Assembly (NCBI RefSeq): GCF_900142845.1
Contig: NZ_FSRU01000001.1
Location: 2,728,001-2,792,000, forward strand
DNA from: Paraburkholderia phenazinium
GTDB taxonomy: Bacteria > Pseudomonadota > Gammaproteobacteria > Burkholderiales > Burkholderiaceae
Length of the DNA stretch: 64,000 nt
Reading direction: 5' to 3'
The translations under genes were made by a program, and so were the position numbers. Below the pieces are notes generated by a model. It saw only the letters and a program-made list of their open reading frames with translations, made no database searches and had not been told where the DNA came from. Of the stretch, positions 16,840 to 24,852 are shown piece after piece. Each line of letters opens with the position of its first letter. Position 1 is the stretch's first letter.

Positions 16840-17047
16840 TTGCAGTGCTTCGTGGGAATGTCTCATATCGGTGCGCAGCGGACCGTCGCCCCTGCTATCT
16901 GAGTGACTCAAACGGGTCGACAAGGGAAGTTCGTACCGAGCTCGGGCAGGTAACTGACGGGCGCTGGCCGAACTTCCGGGCTCGGCCGTTCGGCAGAGCT
17001 ATGCAGATCGCGGACAATGAAGGTAGCATCAGACCAAACAAACACCG

Positions 17048-17512
17048 GTGAAAAACGAAGAATTTGACGCGTTCTTGGAACGCTCTCTTGCTGAACTCCG
17101 CGACAAGCAGACGGTTCTATCTAGTTCGTTCGGCATCGGGAGCCGTGAGCGTTTCGTTGTCGATTTTTCGTCTACTCTTTTAACATTTTTCGACGGTGAA
17201 GCCCCAGCCGTCGAGGCTTCAATATTGCCGGTAGGAACGCATTCCCTCGACAAACAGCGTTTTCGTTGGTCTTGGTCGGATGAAGGTCTTCCGATGGACG
17301 TGCAGGATGCGTCCAGAAAAACGCAGTCTTTATATAACTTGACGGGCTTTGAGGTTTTCAGGCAAGCGACAATCCCATGCGATGAGACGATGGCATGGGA
17401 AATCGCAGCGATGTCATGTTCTGCCCTCGCGGCCGATGGGATTTACCGAATCCCCAATGGATCAAACCAGTATTACGTTCTGCTCCTTTCCGTCCGGCGA
17501 TGTCTATTCTGA
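17048..17512 (+). CDS. DUF6882-like hypothetical protein
   Basis: A 154-residue protein from a GTG without a clear ribosome-binding site. The stretch RFRWSWSDEGLP, then a middle region with ETMAWEIAAMSC, and the end GIYRIPNGSNQYYVLLLSVR follow the layout I associate with DUF6882 proteins: a tryptophan-rich strand, a helix with W-x-x-A-A, then GxYRxP and a final hydrophobic strand. The match is by eye. The function of that family is not known to me. Base composition is lower in GC than neighbours. It ends where repeat A copy 4 begins. Confidence 0.6.
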   Translation: MKNEEFDAFLERSLAELRDKQTVLSSSFGIGSRERFVVDFSSTLLTFFDGEAPAVEASILPVGTHSLDKQRFRWSWSDEGLPMDVQDASRKTQSLYNLTGFEVFRQATIPCDETMAWEIAAMSCSALAADGIYRIPNGSNQYYVLLLSVRRCLF

Positions 17513-17543
17513 AAGGCTGCTTTCGGCAAAGCTGAAAGGTTCT
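17510..17543. repeat. Intergenic repeat A, copy 4 (diverged)
   Basis: Reads CTGAAAGGCTGCTTTCGGCA then AAGCTGAAAGG, aligned to the start of copy 1. It overlaps the stop codon of the preceding gene. Confidence 0.45.
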
Positions 17544-17719
17544 TTGGATATGACCTGTGTCCACCGCATCGGGCAACAGCCAGCTTGGAGGAGACGTTCG
17601 ACAGAGCCTCATAGATCGTCAACAATGCAATCTCTATCTGGACGCAACCTGTTGCTGCACGGTTCGAAGTAACCGATGGCGTCGTCGATTTGCTTGGGTG
17701 TCAATATCAGGATCAACGT

Positions 17720-18442
17720 ATGCCCCGCTCCGAACGTCTCCTCGATCTCTTGCAAGTTTTACGGCGTTATCGACGTCCCGTGAGTGGTCACGCTTTGGCC
17801 GAGGAGCTCGGCGTGAGCATCCGCACGCTATACCGGGACATCGCCAGTCTGCAAGCGCAAGGAGCAATGATCGAGGGGGAGCCGGGCGTTGGTTATGTTA
17901 TGAAGCCGGGTTTTATGCTGCCGCCAATGATGTTCCGCTCGGAGGAACTCGACGCCCTGGTTCTTGGCATGCGCTGGGTGGCTGATCGCGGCGACAAGAC
18001 GCTATCGGACGGCGCGCTGAGCACGCTGGCGAAGGTGGCCGCCGTACTGCCCACTGAACTGCGTCGAGAACTGGAGGAATCGTCGCTGCTAGTCGGCGCG
18101 CCGTTGAAGAGACCTGCCCACAAGGTCTCGCCAGACCTTCTACGTGCAGCAGTTCGAGCGGAGCGAAAGCTTAATATTACTTATGAGGACGGCAATGGTA
18201 CTAACTCGCAGCGTGTAGTTTGGCCGTTTGCCTTGGTGTATTTCGACCAGGCCCGGGTGCTGATGTGTTGGTGCGAGCTTCGAGCAGACTTTCGGAATTT
18301 CCGCTCGGACCGGATCTCGAACGTCGAGCAAATGCAGGAGCGCTACCCCAAAAAACGGTCAACGCTGCTTCGTGAGTGGCGCAAGGTCCATCATGTAGCT
18401 AGCCGCATGATACTGCCAGAATCTGACAGTATGGACCATTAA
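17720..18442 (+). CDS. WYL-domain regulator, YafY-like
   Basis: A 240-residue regulator beginning MPRSERLLDLLQVLRRYRRP, the usual start of this family, with a winged helix-turn-helix (HALAEELGVSIRTLYRDIASL, about residues 31-51) and a C-terminal WYL domain. In the WYL core the segment reads VVWPFALVYFDQARVLMCWCELR, close to the family consensus. WYL domains sense ligands, in some cases nucleic acids. The ATG at 17720 has AGGA upstream; the longer frame from 17690 is not favoured. It lies 32 bases before a VOC gene on the same strand, so the two are likely an operon. Confidence 0.92.
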   Translation: MPRSERLLDLLQVLRRYRRPVSGHALAEELGVSIRTLYRDIASLQAQGAMIEGEPGVGYVMKPGFMLPPMMFRSEELDALVLGMRWVADRGDKTLSDGALSTLAKVAAVLPTELRRELEESSLLVGAPLKRPAHKVSPDLLRAAVRAERKLNITYEDGNGTNSQRVVWPFALVYFDQARVLMCWCELRADFRNFRSDRISNVEQMQERYPKKRSTLLREWRKVHHVASRMILPESDSMDH

Positions 18443-18474
18443 ACTGAGCTTCCTCTCTTAATCAGGAACTCAAA

Positions 18475-18849
18475 ATGAAGTTCGCATCTGTTCGTGTTGT
18501 TACCCAGAATCTCGAAGATCTGATTGAGTTTTACCAAGAACTTTCCGGTATCGAGGCTGCACGTCCGGCTGATGGATTTGCCGAAATGCAGTTCGAAGGG
18601 GCGGTGCTTGCGATTTCGTCTGAGCACCTGATTAAGCTTTTTAATGTCGGTGCTGCCACAGCGGCTGCGAATCAGTCGGCGATCCTGGAGTTTGAAGTGG
18701 AGGACGTTGACGCAGTGTTCGAGCGAATGAATGCATCGGGGACAGACATCGTTATGCCGACGACGTCGATGCCGTGGGGCAATCGCTCGCTGTTGCTGCG
18801 TGACCCGGATGGGAACCTCGTTAACATATTTTCTCGACCAAAGCGTTGA
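18475..18849 (+). CDS. VOC family (glyoxalase/bleomycin-resistance fold) protein
   Basis: A 124-residue protein with two beta-alpha-beta-beta-beta modules. It opens MKFASVRVVTQNLEDLIEFYQ, and the second module ends WGNRSLLLRDPDGNLVNIFSR, the family's standard ending. VOC proteins bind a metal or small ligand in a paired-barrel cleft; they include lyases, dioxygenases and antibiotic-binding proteins. The upstream WYL regulator probably controls it. AGGAA precedes the ATG. Confidence 0.9.
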   Translation: MKFASVRVVTQNLEDLIEFYQELSGIEAARPADGFAEMQFEGAVLAISSEHLIKLFNVGAATAAANQSAILEFEVEDVDAVFERMNASGTDIVMPTTSMPWGNRSLLLRDPDGNLVNIFSRPKR

Positions 18850-19260
18850 GGAAACCCGCCGGAACACGGTAACTTTCCTTGACTTCGGTTGCTCATCACG
18901 GCCGCCCGTAGCTTCGCTGGCCGTTCATTTGCGAACGGCCGTTTTAGGGAGACACGAACGTCCCTTCAGTCGAACTGAGCCGATCGCCAGTGAATCTGAA
19001 CATTCTCGACGGCTACATTCGCTACCGTCAAACGAGTACTAGCCCGAGTGATCAAGAGTCTGCACGTTACCATCACGGCGATTTACTGCGTGCGCTGTTG
19101 GCGTCTGGCCGACCGCTGTGTACCGCCACGCTCTGCAGATGGAGAGCAGTTACGGGATCACCTGGCAGGCCGCTGAGCCCGACTATCCAGAGCGGCACAC
19201 GTTGATTCGCTGCCTTACGGAACCGTAAATTGGGCTGGCAATCATTTCGGCGTGGTCAGG
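18850..19260. other. Intergenic region with a repeat and a possible TetR remnant
   Basis: About 400 bases between two convergent VOC genes. It contains repeat A copy 5 (18932-18988). Around 19045-19112 it contains a short frame reading SARYHHGDLLRALLASGRPL, like the N-terminus of TetR regulators, without the helix-turn-helix that should follow. Confidence 0.4.
18932..18988. repeat. Intergenic repeat A, copy 5 (diverged)
   Basis: Begins CGAACGGCCGTTTTAGGG and ends GAGCCGATCGCC, matching both ends of copy 1 at 8494-8551. Confidence 0.5.
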
Positions 19261-19590
19261 TCAATCGCGCAAGCCGATGCAGTTACCCCACGGATCGCGC
19301 ACCTGGCACATGAGCTTTCCCTCTTCGATCTTCCCCGGCCCCCGATACAGGGTCGCGCCAGCCGCAACGAAGTGCGCGAGTGCGGCATCGAAATCATCCA
19401 CAGTCCAATACACGACGCTGCCGGCCGCGCCTGACGACACCTTCTCGTCGCTGGGGACGATCTCAATGCCGACACCTTTGAACTCGAGATAAGTGAAGTC
19501 GAAATCGCTCACGTGACGCAACTCCGATCCGACGAAAGCGGACTGATACCACTGCAATCCGGCCGGCACGTCAGGGACGTGAATAAGCAC
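19261..19590 (-). CDS. VOC family protein
   Basis: A 109-residue protein from a GTG at 19590. It begins MLIHVPDVPAGLQWYQSAFV and has SDFDFTYLEFKGVGIEIVP, a middle GPGKIEEGK and the ending VRDPWGNCIGLRD, all typical of VOC domains. It is a little short at the N-terminus compared with relatives, but the first strand is present. It is divergent from another VOC gene 88 bases away, so the two may have arisen by duplication and share control. The ligand is unknown. Confidence 0.82.
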   Translation of the reverse strand: MLIHVPDVPAGLQWYQSAFVGSELRHVSDFDFTYLEFKGVGIEIVPSDEKVSSGAAGSVVYWTVDDFDAALAHFVAAGATLYRGPGKIEEGKLMCQVRDPWGNCIGLRD

Positions 19591-19677
19591 TGCGCATATC
19601 GGTTGAGTCGTGTGCGGAGTCCTGTTTATTTCGGACTCGCGATGATACTCTCTGCGAACTCAAACTTGGAGCATTCG

Positions 19678-20028
19678 ATGCGAATTCGAACCGCATATTT
19701 CAAAGTCGCCGACATGACACGCGCTGTAACGTTCTGGAAGAACCTGTTAGGACAGCCGCCCAGTCGCACGTCGGAGAAGTGGACGGAGTTCTTCGTGGGC
19801 GAGGTTCGCCTCGGTTTGCTGTTGAACGATTTCGGCGACGAACTCGTCGGCAGCGCATGCGTGCCTGTGTTCGAATTCGATGCGGCGGCGTTGCAGGATT
19901 TCCTCGCCCGTGCGAAGGCGCTTGGCGCGACGGTCGTACTGGATGGCATCAGCGACAAAACCACGAACACCATCGTAATGGCGAGCCCCGATGGTCACGA
20001 GTTCGAGTTGTGTACCTGTCACGAGTAG
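19678..20028 (+). CDS. VOC family protein
   Basis: A 116-residue protein with MRIRTAYFKVADMTRAVTFW at the start and VMASPDGHEFELCTCHE at the end, both VOC signatures. The chosen ATG at 19678 has GGAG ten bases before it; the frame upstream is not family-like. It is divergent from the preceding VOC gene. The reaction or ligand is not known. Confidence 0.87.
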   Translation: MRIRTAYFKVADMTRAVTFWKNLLGQPPSRTSEKWTEFFVGEVRLGLLLNDFGDELVGSACVPVFEFDAAALQDFLARAKALGATVVLDGISDKTTNTIVMASPDGHEFELCTCHE

Positions 20029-20204
20029 GTTCCGCGGCTGACGCCAAGGCGCGCGGTATCGAGCGGGGGCTAAACCGCCCCCTCCCCGAAACAACCCTTA
20101 CCTTTAACCAAAAAACATAAAGTTTCGCCCCCAGCCGCCGATATTGACAGTAACACCGGACTGTCTGGTCCGGACGTCAACTCTGCCGGAGCTTTCGCCC
20201 CAAC

Positions 20205-21746
20205 ATGTTCTCCCGACTCTCGATCAAGATCCGCATCTGGGCGACGGTGGGATGCCTTGTCACGCTTCTGCTCGCCATTGGCGTGCTGGGCCAGGTCAGC
20301 ACCGACTCCGGCAGGACCGCCCTGCGTGAAACCTACTCCGTGCAACTTGCCTCGGCGGTCGCGATGGGCGACAGCAAGTACAACCTTGCGATTGCCCGCG
20401 TGACGATGGACCGCGCGCTGCTGCATCCCGAATCGCCCGACCTGCCGACCCTGATCTCCAAGGTACACGGCTACCTCGGCACCTCGAAGCAGGCACTCGC
20501 CCGCTACCTCGCGCAACCCCACGACGCCGAAGAGCAACGCCTCGCCGACGTCGTGTCCGCGAACTTCGACAAGCTGCTCAACGAAGGCATCGAACCGGCC
20601 TTGCAAGCGCTGCAGCATGGCGACCCCAAGACGGCCGATACGATCACGATGACGACCATGCCGGCCCTCTCGCTCGCCTTGACCAAAAGCACCGACCAGT
20701 TGAACGCGTACCTGCTCAAACGCGGTTCCGACAACTACGACGGCTTCCAGCAGACGCTCAAAACCATGAGCATGGTGTCGGCCGCCGTGATGTTGCTCGG
20801 CGTCGCCATTGCCGCGCTGTGCGCGCTCGGCTTGCAAAAGGCGATCTCCGTGCCGCTGACCAACGCAGTGCGCGCCTGCTCGGCGATTTCGAAGGGCGAT
20901 CTCACGCATCCGATCGCCGCGGACGGCCACGACGAAATGGGCCATCTGATGCGCGCGCTCTCGGCCATGCGCGACGGCCTGCTAGGCACCGTGTCGTCGG
21001 TGCGTGACGGCAGCGCCAGCATGGTGACGGCCACCCAGGAAATCGCCGCCGGCAATGCAGACCTGTCGCGCCGCACCGAATCGCAAGCGGCCGCCCTCGA
21101 GCAGACCGCCGCCAGCATGGAGCAACTGACGGCGACCGTAAAGCAGAACAACGCCAACGCGAGCCACGCCAGCCAGCTCGCCAAAGAGGCCTCGGAGATC
21201 GCCGCGAGCGGCGGTGGCGTGATGGATCGGGTGGTGGGCACGATGGCCGACATCCACGATCAGTCGGAAAAGATGTCGGCCATCATCGGCGCCATCGAAG
21301 GCATCGCCTTCCAGACCAACATCCTGGCGCTGAATGCCGCGGTCGAAGCCGCGCGCGCCGGCGAACAGGGCCGCGGTTTCGCGGTGGTCGCAAGCGAAGT
21401 ACGCACGCTCGCGCAACGCTCGGCCGCAGAGGCGAAAGAGATCAAGGGCTTGATCCAGGCGGCGGCTACGCGCGTCGGCGACGGCACGGGTCTCGTCGAA
21501 ACCGCCGGCACCACGATGCAGCAAATCGTGCAGTCGATCCGGCGCGTCAGCGACATCATGACCGAGGTCGCCGCCGCATCCGGCGAGCAGAGCGACGGCA
21601 TCGAACAGGTCAACCGGGCAGTCGCGCAGATGGACGAGGTGACCCAGCAAAACGCGGCGCTGGTCGAGCAGACGACGGCAGCGGCGCTGTCGCTGGACGA
21701 ACAGGCCAAGGCATTGCAGCTCGCGGTGTCGCGCTTCAGGCTTTGA
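20205..21746 (+). CDS. Methyl-accepting chemotaxis protein, Tar-like sensor domain
   Basis: A 513-residue chemoreceptor. Membrane helix 1 spans about residues 10-30. A periplasmic four-helix-bundle domain follows to about 188, then membrane helix 2 at about 190-212, HAMP at about 213-265, and the cytoplasmic signalling coiled coil. The hairpin tip that binds CheA and CheW is [20 protein letters not shown], starting at residue 365. It ends SRFRL and lacks a CheR/CheB-binding pentapeptide. It senses small molecules or periplasmic binding proteins; the ligand is unknown. It has no chemotaxis neighbours. Confidence 0.95.
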   Translation: MFSRLSIKIRIWATVGCLVTLLLAIGVLGQVSTDSGRTALRETYSVQLASAVAMGDSKYNLAIARVTMDRALLHPESPDLPTLISKVHGYLGTSKQALARYLAQPHDAEEQRLADVVSANFDKLLNEGIEPALQALQHGDPKTADTITMTTMPALSLALTKSTDQLNAYLLKRGSDNYDGFQQTLKTMSMVSAAVMLLGVAIAALCALGLQKAISVPLTNAVRACSAISKGDLTHPIAADGHDEMGHLMRALSAMRDGLLGTVSSVRDGSASMVTATQEIAAGNADLSRRTESQAAALEQTAASMEQLTATVKQNNANASHASQLAKEASEIAASGGGVMDRVVGTMADIHDQSEKMSAIIGAIEGIAFQTNILALNAAVEAARAGEQGRGFAVVASEVRTLAQRSAAEAKEIKGLIQAAATRVGDGTGLVETAGTTMQQIVQSIRRVSDIMTEVAAASGEQSDGIEQVNRAVAQMDEVTQQNAALVEQTTAAALSLDEQAKALQLAVSRFRL

Positions 21747-22038
21747 TGTCCGGGGCTTGCACGGACCGTCAGGTGCAGTCCGATACCCTGCCGCAGACCT
21801 CTTTGAGCGACGCCGCTTTCCTCGCGGCGTCCCGCCACCCCGCCTTCCCCGGCCGCGGCCTCGCCAAGGCCATGTAGAATCGCCTGAAGGACCCATCGTT
21901 TCGAGCGCGGCGGCACACTGCCCGCTCCAGGCCAGCATCAAGGTCCGCGGCCGCGTTCTCCGCCTCCCATGCAGCAACAGGGCTCTGGTTTGCCCTGCCT
22001 GGCCGCGTCCCCACACAATCCAATACCCATCCTTATCG

Positions 22039-23778
22039 ATGCCGAATCAGACCCTGCTCCAGCTTCTCAATGCGCGCGTCCAGGCTGCCCTCGCGGCAGC
22101 CGGCTGTGCGGACGCCTCCGCCAATGTTCAGCCCGCCAGCCGTCCGGAACACGGCGACTATCAGGCCAACGGCATCATGGCCGCAGCCAAGTCGCGCAAG
22201 CTCAATCCGCGCGCGCTCGCGCAAACGGTGGTAGAGCATCTGCAGCTCGACGGCATTGCCAGCCACATCGAGATTGCCGGACCAGGCTTTATCAACATGA
22301 CGGTCGCGCCGGACTACCTGGCCGGCTGGGTCAAAACCGCGCTCGACGACGAGGGCGGCCTCGCCGTCCCGCGCGTAAGCGGAGACGCCGTGCAATGCGT
22401 CGCGATCGATTACTCGTCGCCGAATCTCGCCAAGGAAATGCACGTTGGGCATCTGCGCTCAACCGTGATCGGCGATGCGTTGGCGAGAGTCCTGCGTTTC
22501 GTCGGCCACAAGGTCGTCGCGCAAAATCACGTGGGCGACTGGGGCACGCAATTCGGCATGCTGACGGCGTGCATGGACGAAGCCGGTCCCGACGACGCAT
22601 CGAACCTCGCCCTCGCCGATCTCGAAGTGTTCTACCGGCATGCGAAAAAACGCTTCGACGAAGATGCGGCCTTCGCGAATCGGGCGCGGGACTACGTCGT
22701 CAGACTGCAAGGTGGCGATCCGCGCGTACTCGAGCTCTGGAGACGTTTTCTCGAGGTCTCCATGAGCCATTGCGAGGAGATCTATCGCCGGCTCAACGTG
22801 GGTCTGACGCCTGCGGACGTCTACGGCGAAAGCGCCTATAACGACGACCTGCCCGTGGTGGTGGCGGATCTGCAGGCCAAAGGGCTCGCCGTGACGAGCG
22901 ACGGCGCACAGGTAGTCTTTCTCGACGAGTTCAGCAGCAAGGACGGCGTGCCGGCCGCGTACATCGTGCAGAAGCAGGATGGCGGCTACCTCTATGCCAC
23001 CACCGACCTCGCCGCAATACGCTACCGCGCCACCACGCTGAAGGCCAACCGGATGCTCTACGTGGTCGACGCCCGGCAGAAGCTGCATTTCCAGCAGGCA
23101 TTCTCCGTGGCGCGTCAGGCGGGTTACGTCCCGGCGGGTGTGCAACTGGAGCATGTCGGCTTCGGCGTGGTGCTCGGCGACGACGGCAAGCCGTTCAAGA
23201 CCCGCAGCGGCGATACCGTCAAGCTCGCCGAACTCCTCGCGGAAGCCACCCAACGCGCCTTCAATCTCGTCACCGAGAAAAGTCCGGAGTTGCCGGAAGC
23301 GGAGCGGCAAGCGGTGGCCCAGGTCGTCGGCATCGGCGCGATCAAATACTTCGACCTCGCCAAGAACCGCAGTACCGATTACGTATTCGACTGGGCCAGC
23401 ATGCTGTCCTTCGAAGGCAATACCGCGCCATACCTTCAGTATGCTTACACGCGTATCAAGAGCGTGTTGCGCCGCGCCGGCGAATGGGACGTCAATGCCA
23501 AGGTGACTCTCGTGGAACCCGCCGAGCGCCAACTCGCGCTGCAGTTGGCGCGCTTTGCCGACGCCGTGCTCGCAGTCGCGCAGGATGCCTTACCGAACAC
23601 CCTATGCGCCTATCTGTACGAACTCGCGGCGGCCCTCATGCGCTTTTACGAAGCGTGTCCGGTACTTAACGCAACGGGCGAGACGCGCACGAGCCGGCTG
23701 CAGCTATGCCGGCTGACCGCCGATACGTTGCGCACCGGACTCGGACTGCTAGGTATCGAAGTTCTGGAAGCGATGTGA
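22039..23778 (+). CDS. argS: Arginyl-tRNA synthetase, gammaproteobacterial type
   Basis: A 579-residue class I synthetase that charges tRNA-Arg. It resembles E. coli ArgS along its whole length (577 residues): HGDYQANGIMAAAK near residue 38, the HIGH-type motif HVGH at 135-138 in SPNLAKEMHVGHLRST, NHVGDWGTQFGM, GKPFKTRSGDTVKL in place of KMSKS, and FEGNTAPYLQYAYTR. The usual Burkholderiales ArgS, as I recall it, is a different, longer type, so this is probably a second, acquired gene. The ATG at 22039 matches the family start; the frame upstream to 21757 does not. Confidence 0.95.
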   Translation: MPNQTLLQLLNARVQAALAAAGCADASANVQPASRPEHGDYQANGIMAAAKSRKLNPRALAQTVVEHLQLDGIASHIEIAGPGFINMTVAPDYLAGWVKTALDDEGGLAVPRVSGDAVQCVAIDYSSPNLAKEMHVGHLRSTVIGDALARVLRFVGHKVVAQNHVGDWGTQFGMLTACMDEAGPDDASNLALADLEVFYRHAKKRFDEDAAFANRARDYVVRLQGGDPRVLELWRRFLEVSMSHCEEIYRRLNVGLTPADVYGESAYNDDLPVVVADLQAKGLAVTSDGAQVVFLDEFSSKDGVPAAYIVQKQDGGYLYATTDLAAIRYRATTLKANRMLYVVDARQKLHFQQAFSVARQAGYVPAGVQLEHVGFGVVLGDDGKPFKTRSGDTVKLAELLAEATQRAFNLVTEKSPELPEAERQAVAQVVGIGAIKYFDLAKNRSTDYVFDWASMLSFEGNTAPYLQYAYTRIKSVLRRAGEWDVNAKVTLVEPAERQLALQLARFADAVLAVAQDALPNTLCAYLYELAAALMRFYEACPVLNATGETRTSRLQLCRLTADTLRTGLGLLGIEVLEAM

Positions 23779-24852
23779 CGGCTCAGCGCCGGATGGCAGG
23801 CGACAGGCAGAAAAAAGAAGACCGGCTCGCGCCGGCCTAAAGATTCTAGCGTTTCCGAGGGCGTGCTAGAACCTGAGAGAGTCGCCATTGTGCCTTGCCG
23901 CGATGCGTGTGTTTGATCAATAAGGGCCCGAATCTCGTCGCTTATTCACGTTTTAACAAGCGGCCTGTTCTGCACACGCTACAACAACGAGCAAAGCGGC
24001 TTGGCCGCGCAACGCGATATCCCAATCTGTGACACCGACGGCTAACGAACCGCCTCGCGCACGCGTCATCGTGCGCGGCCGTTAATGGTTTCGTAAGGAC
24101 GTCCCAGGCTCACACACTGATTAGACGCAGCACTCTACGCACTCGCATCGAGCGCGACGCTTTGCGCAGCGCACACGCCTAGCGAAGACCAGGCGGCCAC
24201 CTCGTCACTCGCCGCTACGCGCCGCCTGTCGGCCATGCGAGCACCCTTCTCTCCGGTCACCGCGGACAAAACCAGCGGCTTTCCTGGCACCCTCCCGCCA
24301 CGCCACGTCATTCGATTTCCCTGCCGGAAAACAACAAGTTTTATTTCTATCAAACAAATTTTGACTCGGGCATTGTGGCTTGGTAGTGTTTCGCAACTAA
24401 TCGTAAGGCATATCTCAAGAGGTCTGGCATGCCGCTCAAGGTAGCGGCTGCAATGACGATCCGATACCCCGCAGTACCCGTCGGTCAGTGAGTCGAAGTG
24501 GCATAGCAGTAAAGCATTTCGTAAGGAATGCATAATGTTTCTGTGTGCTTGATAAGCAGACGCGGTCGCCAGCCATCTGAAGCGAGTGAGACTGGATCTC
24601 CGACACGCGTCTAGCAAGATAAAAAACGCTGCGCAATCCGATAATAAATGTTTAGTACTCCGATACTAAACACCAGCTTCCCCATGCGGTCAGCCGTGCC
24701 TTGTGCGTGGCAAGACCCACTGCGCGATGACCGGCGTGGGAGAAGCTGCTGACGGAATCCGGCGGATTCACGCCGAGCATGGAGTGGGGAGGTCCAAAAG
24801 ACCTCTCTTCGCACAACAGCGTATGGCCTTACTGACAAGTGTGAGGGGAATG
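23779..24852. other. 1.07 kb gene-free region upstream of the TonB receptor
   Basis: No supported gene. It holds a small GC hairpin (CCGGC-TCGC-GCCGG, 23822-23835), an inverted repeat TTCTAGC-N14-GCTAGAA at 23844-23871, and the strong inverted repeat at 24649-24672 described separately. The last 200 bases are more A/T-rich and should contain the receptor promoter. Open frames here (for example 24135-24617 minus) look non-coding. Confidence 0.45.
24649..24672. promoter_or_regulatory. Perfect inverted repeat upstream of the TonB receptor
   Basis: TGTTTAGTA-N6-TACTAAACA is a perfect 9-base inverted repeat 180 bases before the receptor start. It looks like a dimer-bound operator. It is not a Fur-box match, so control by a specific regulator rather than Fur is suggested. 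Confidence 0.5.

Noticed and set aside
21757..22038. N-terminal extension of ArgS
   Set aside because: ArgS of this type starts at the ATG at 22039; the extension is Arg/Pro-rich and unlike any domain.
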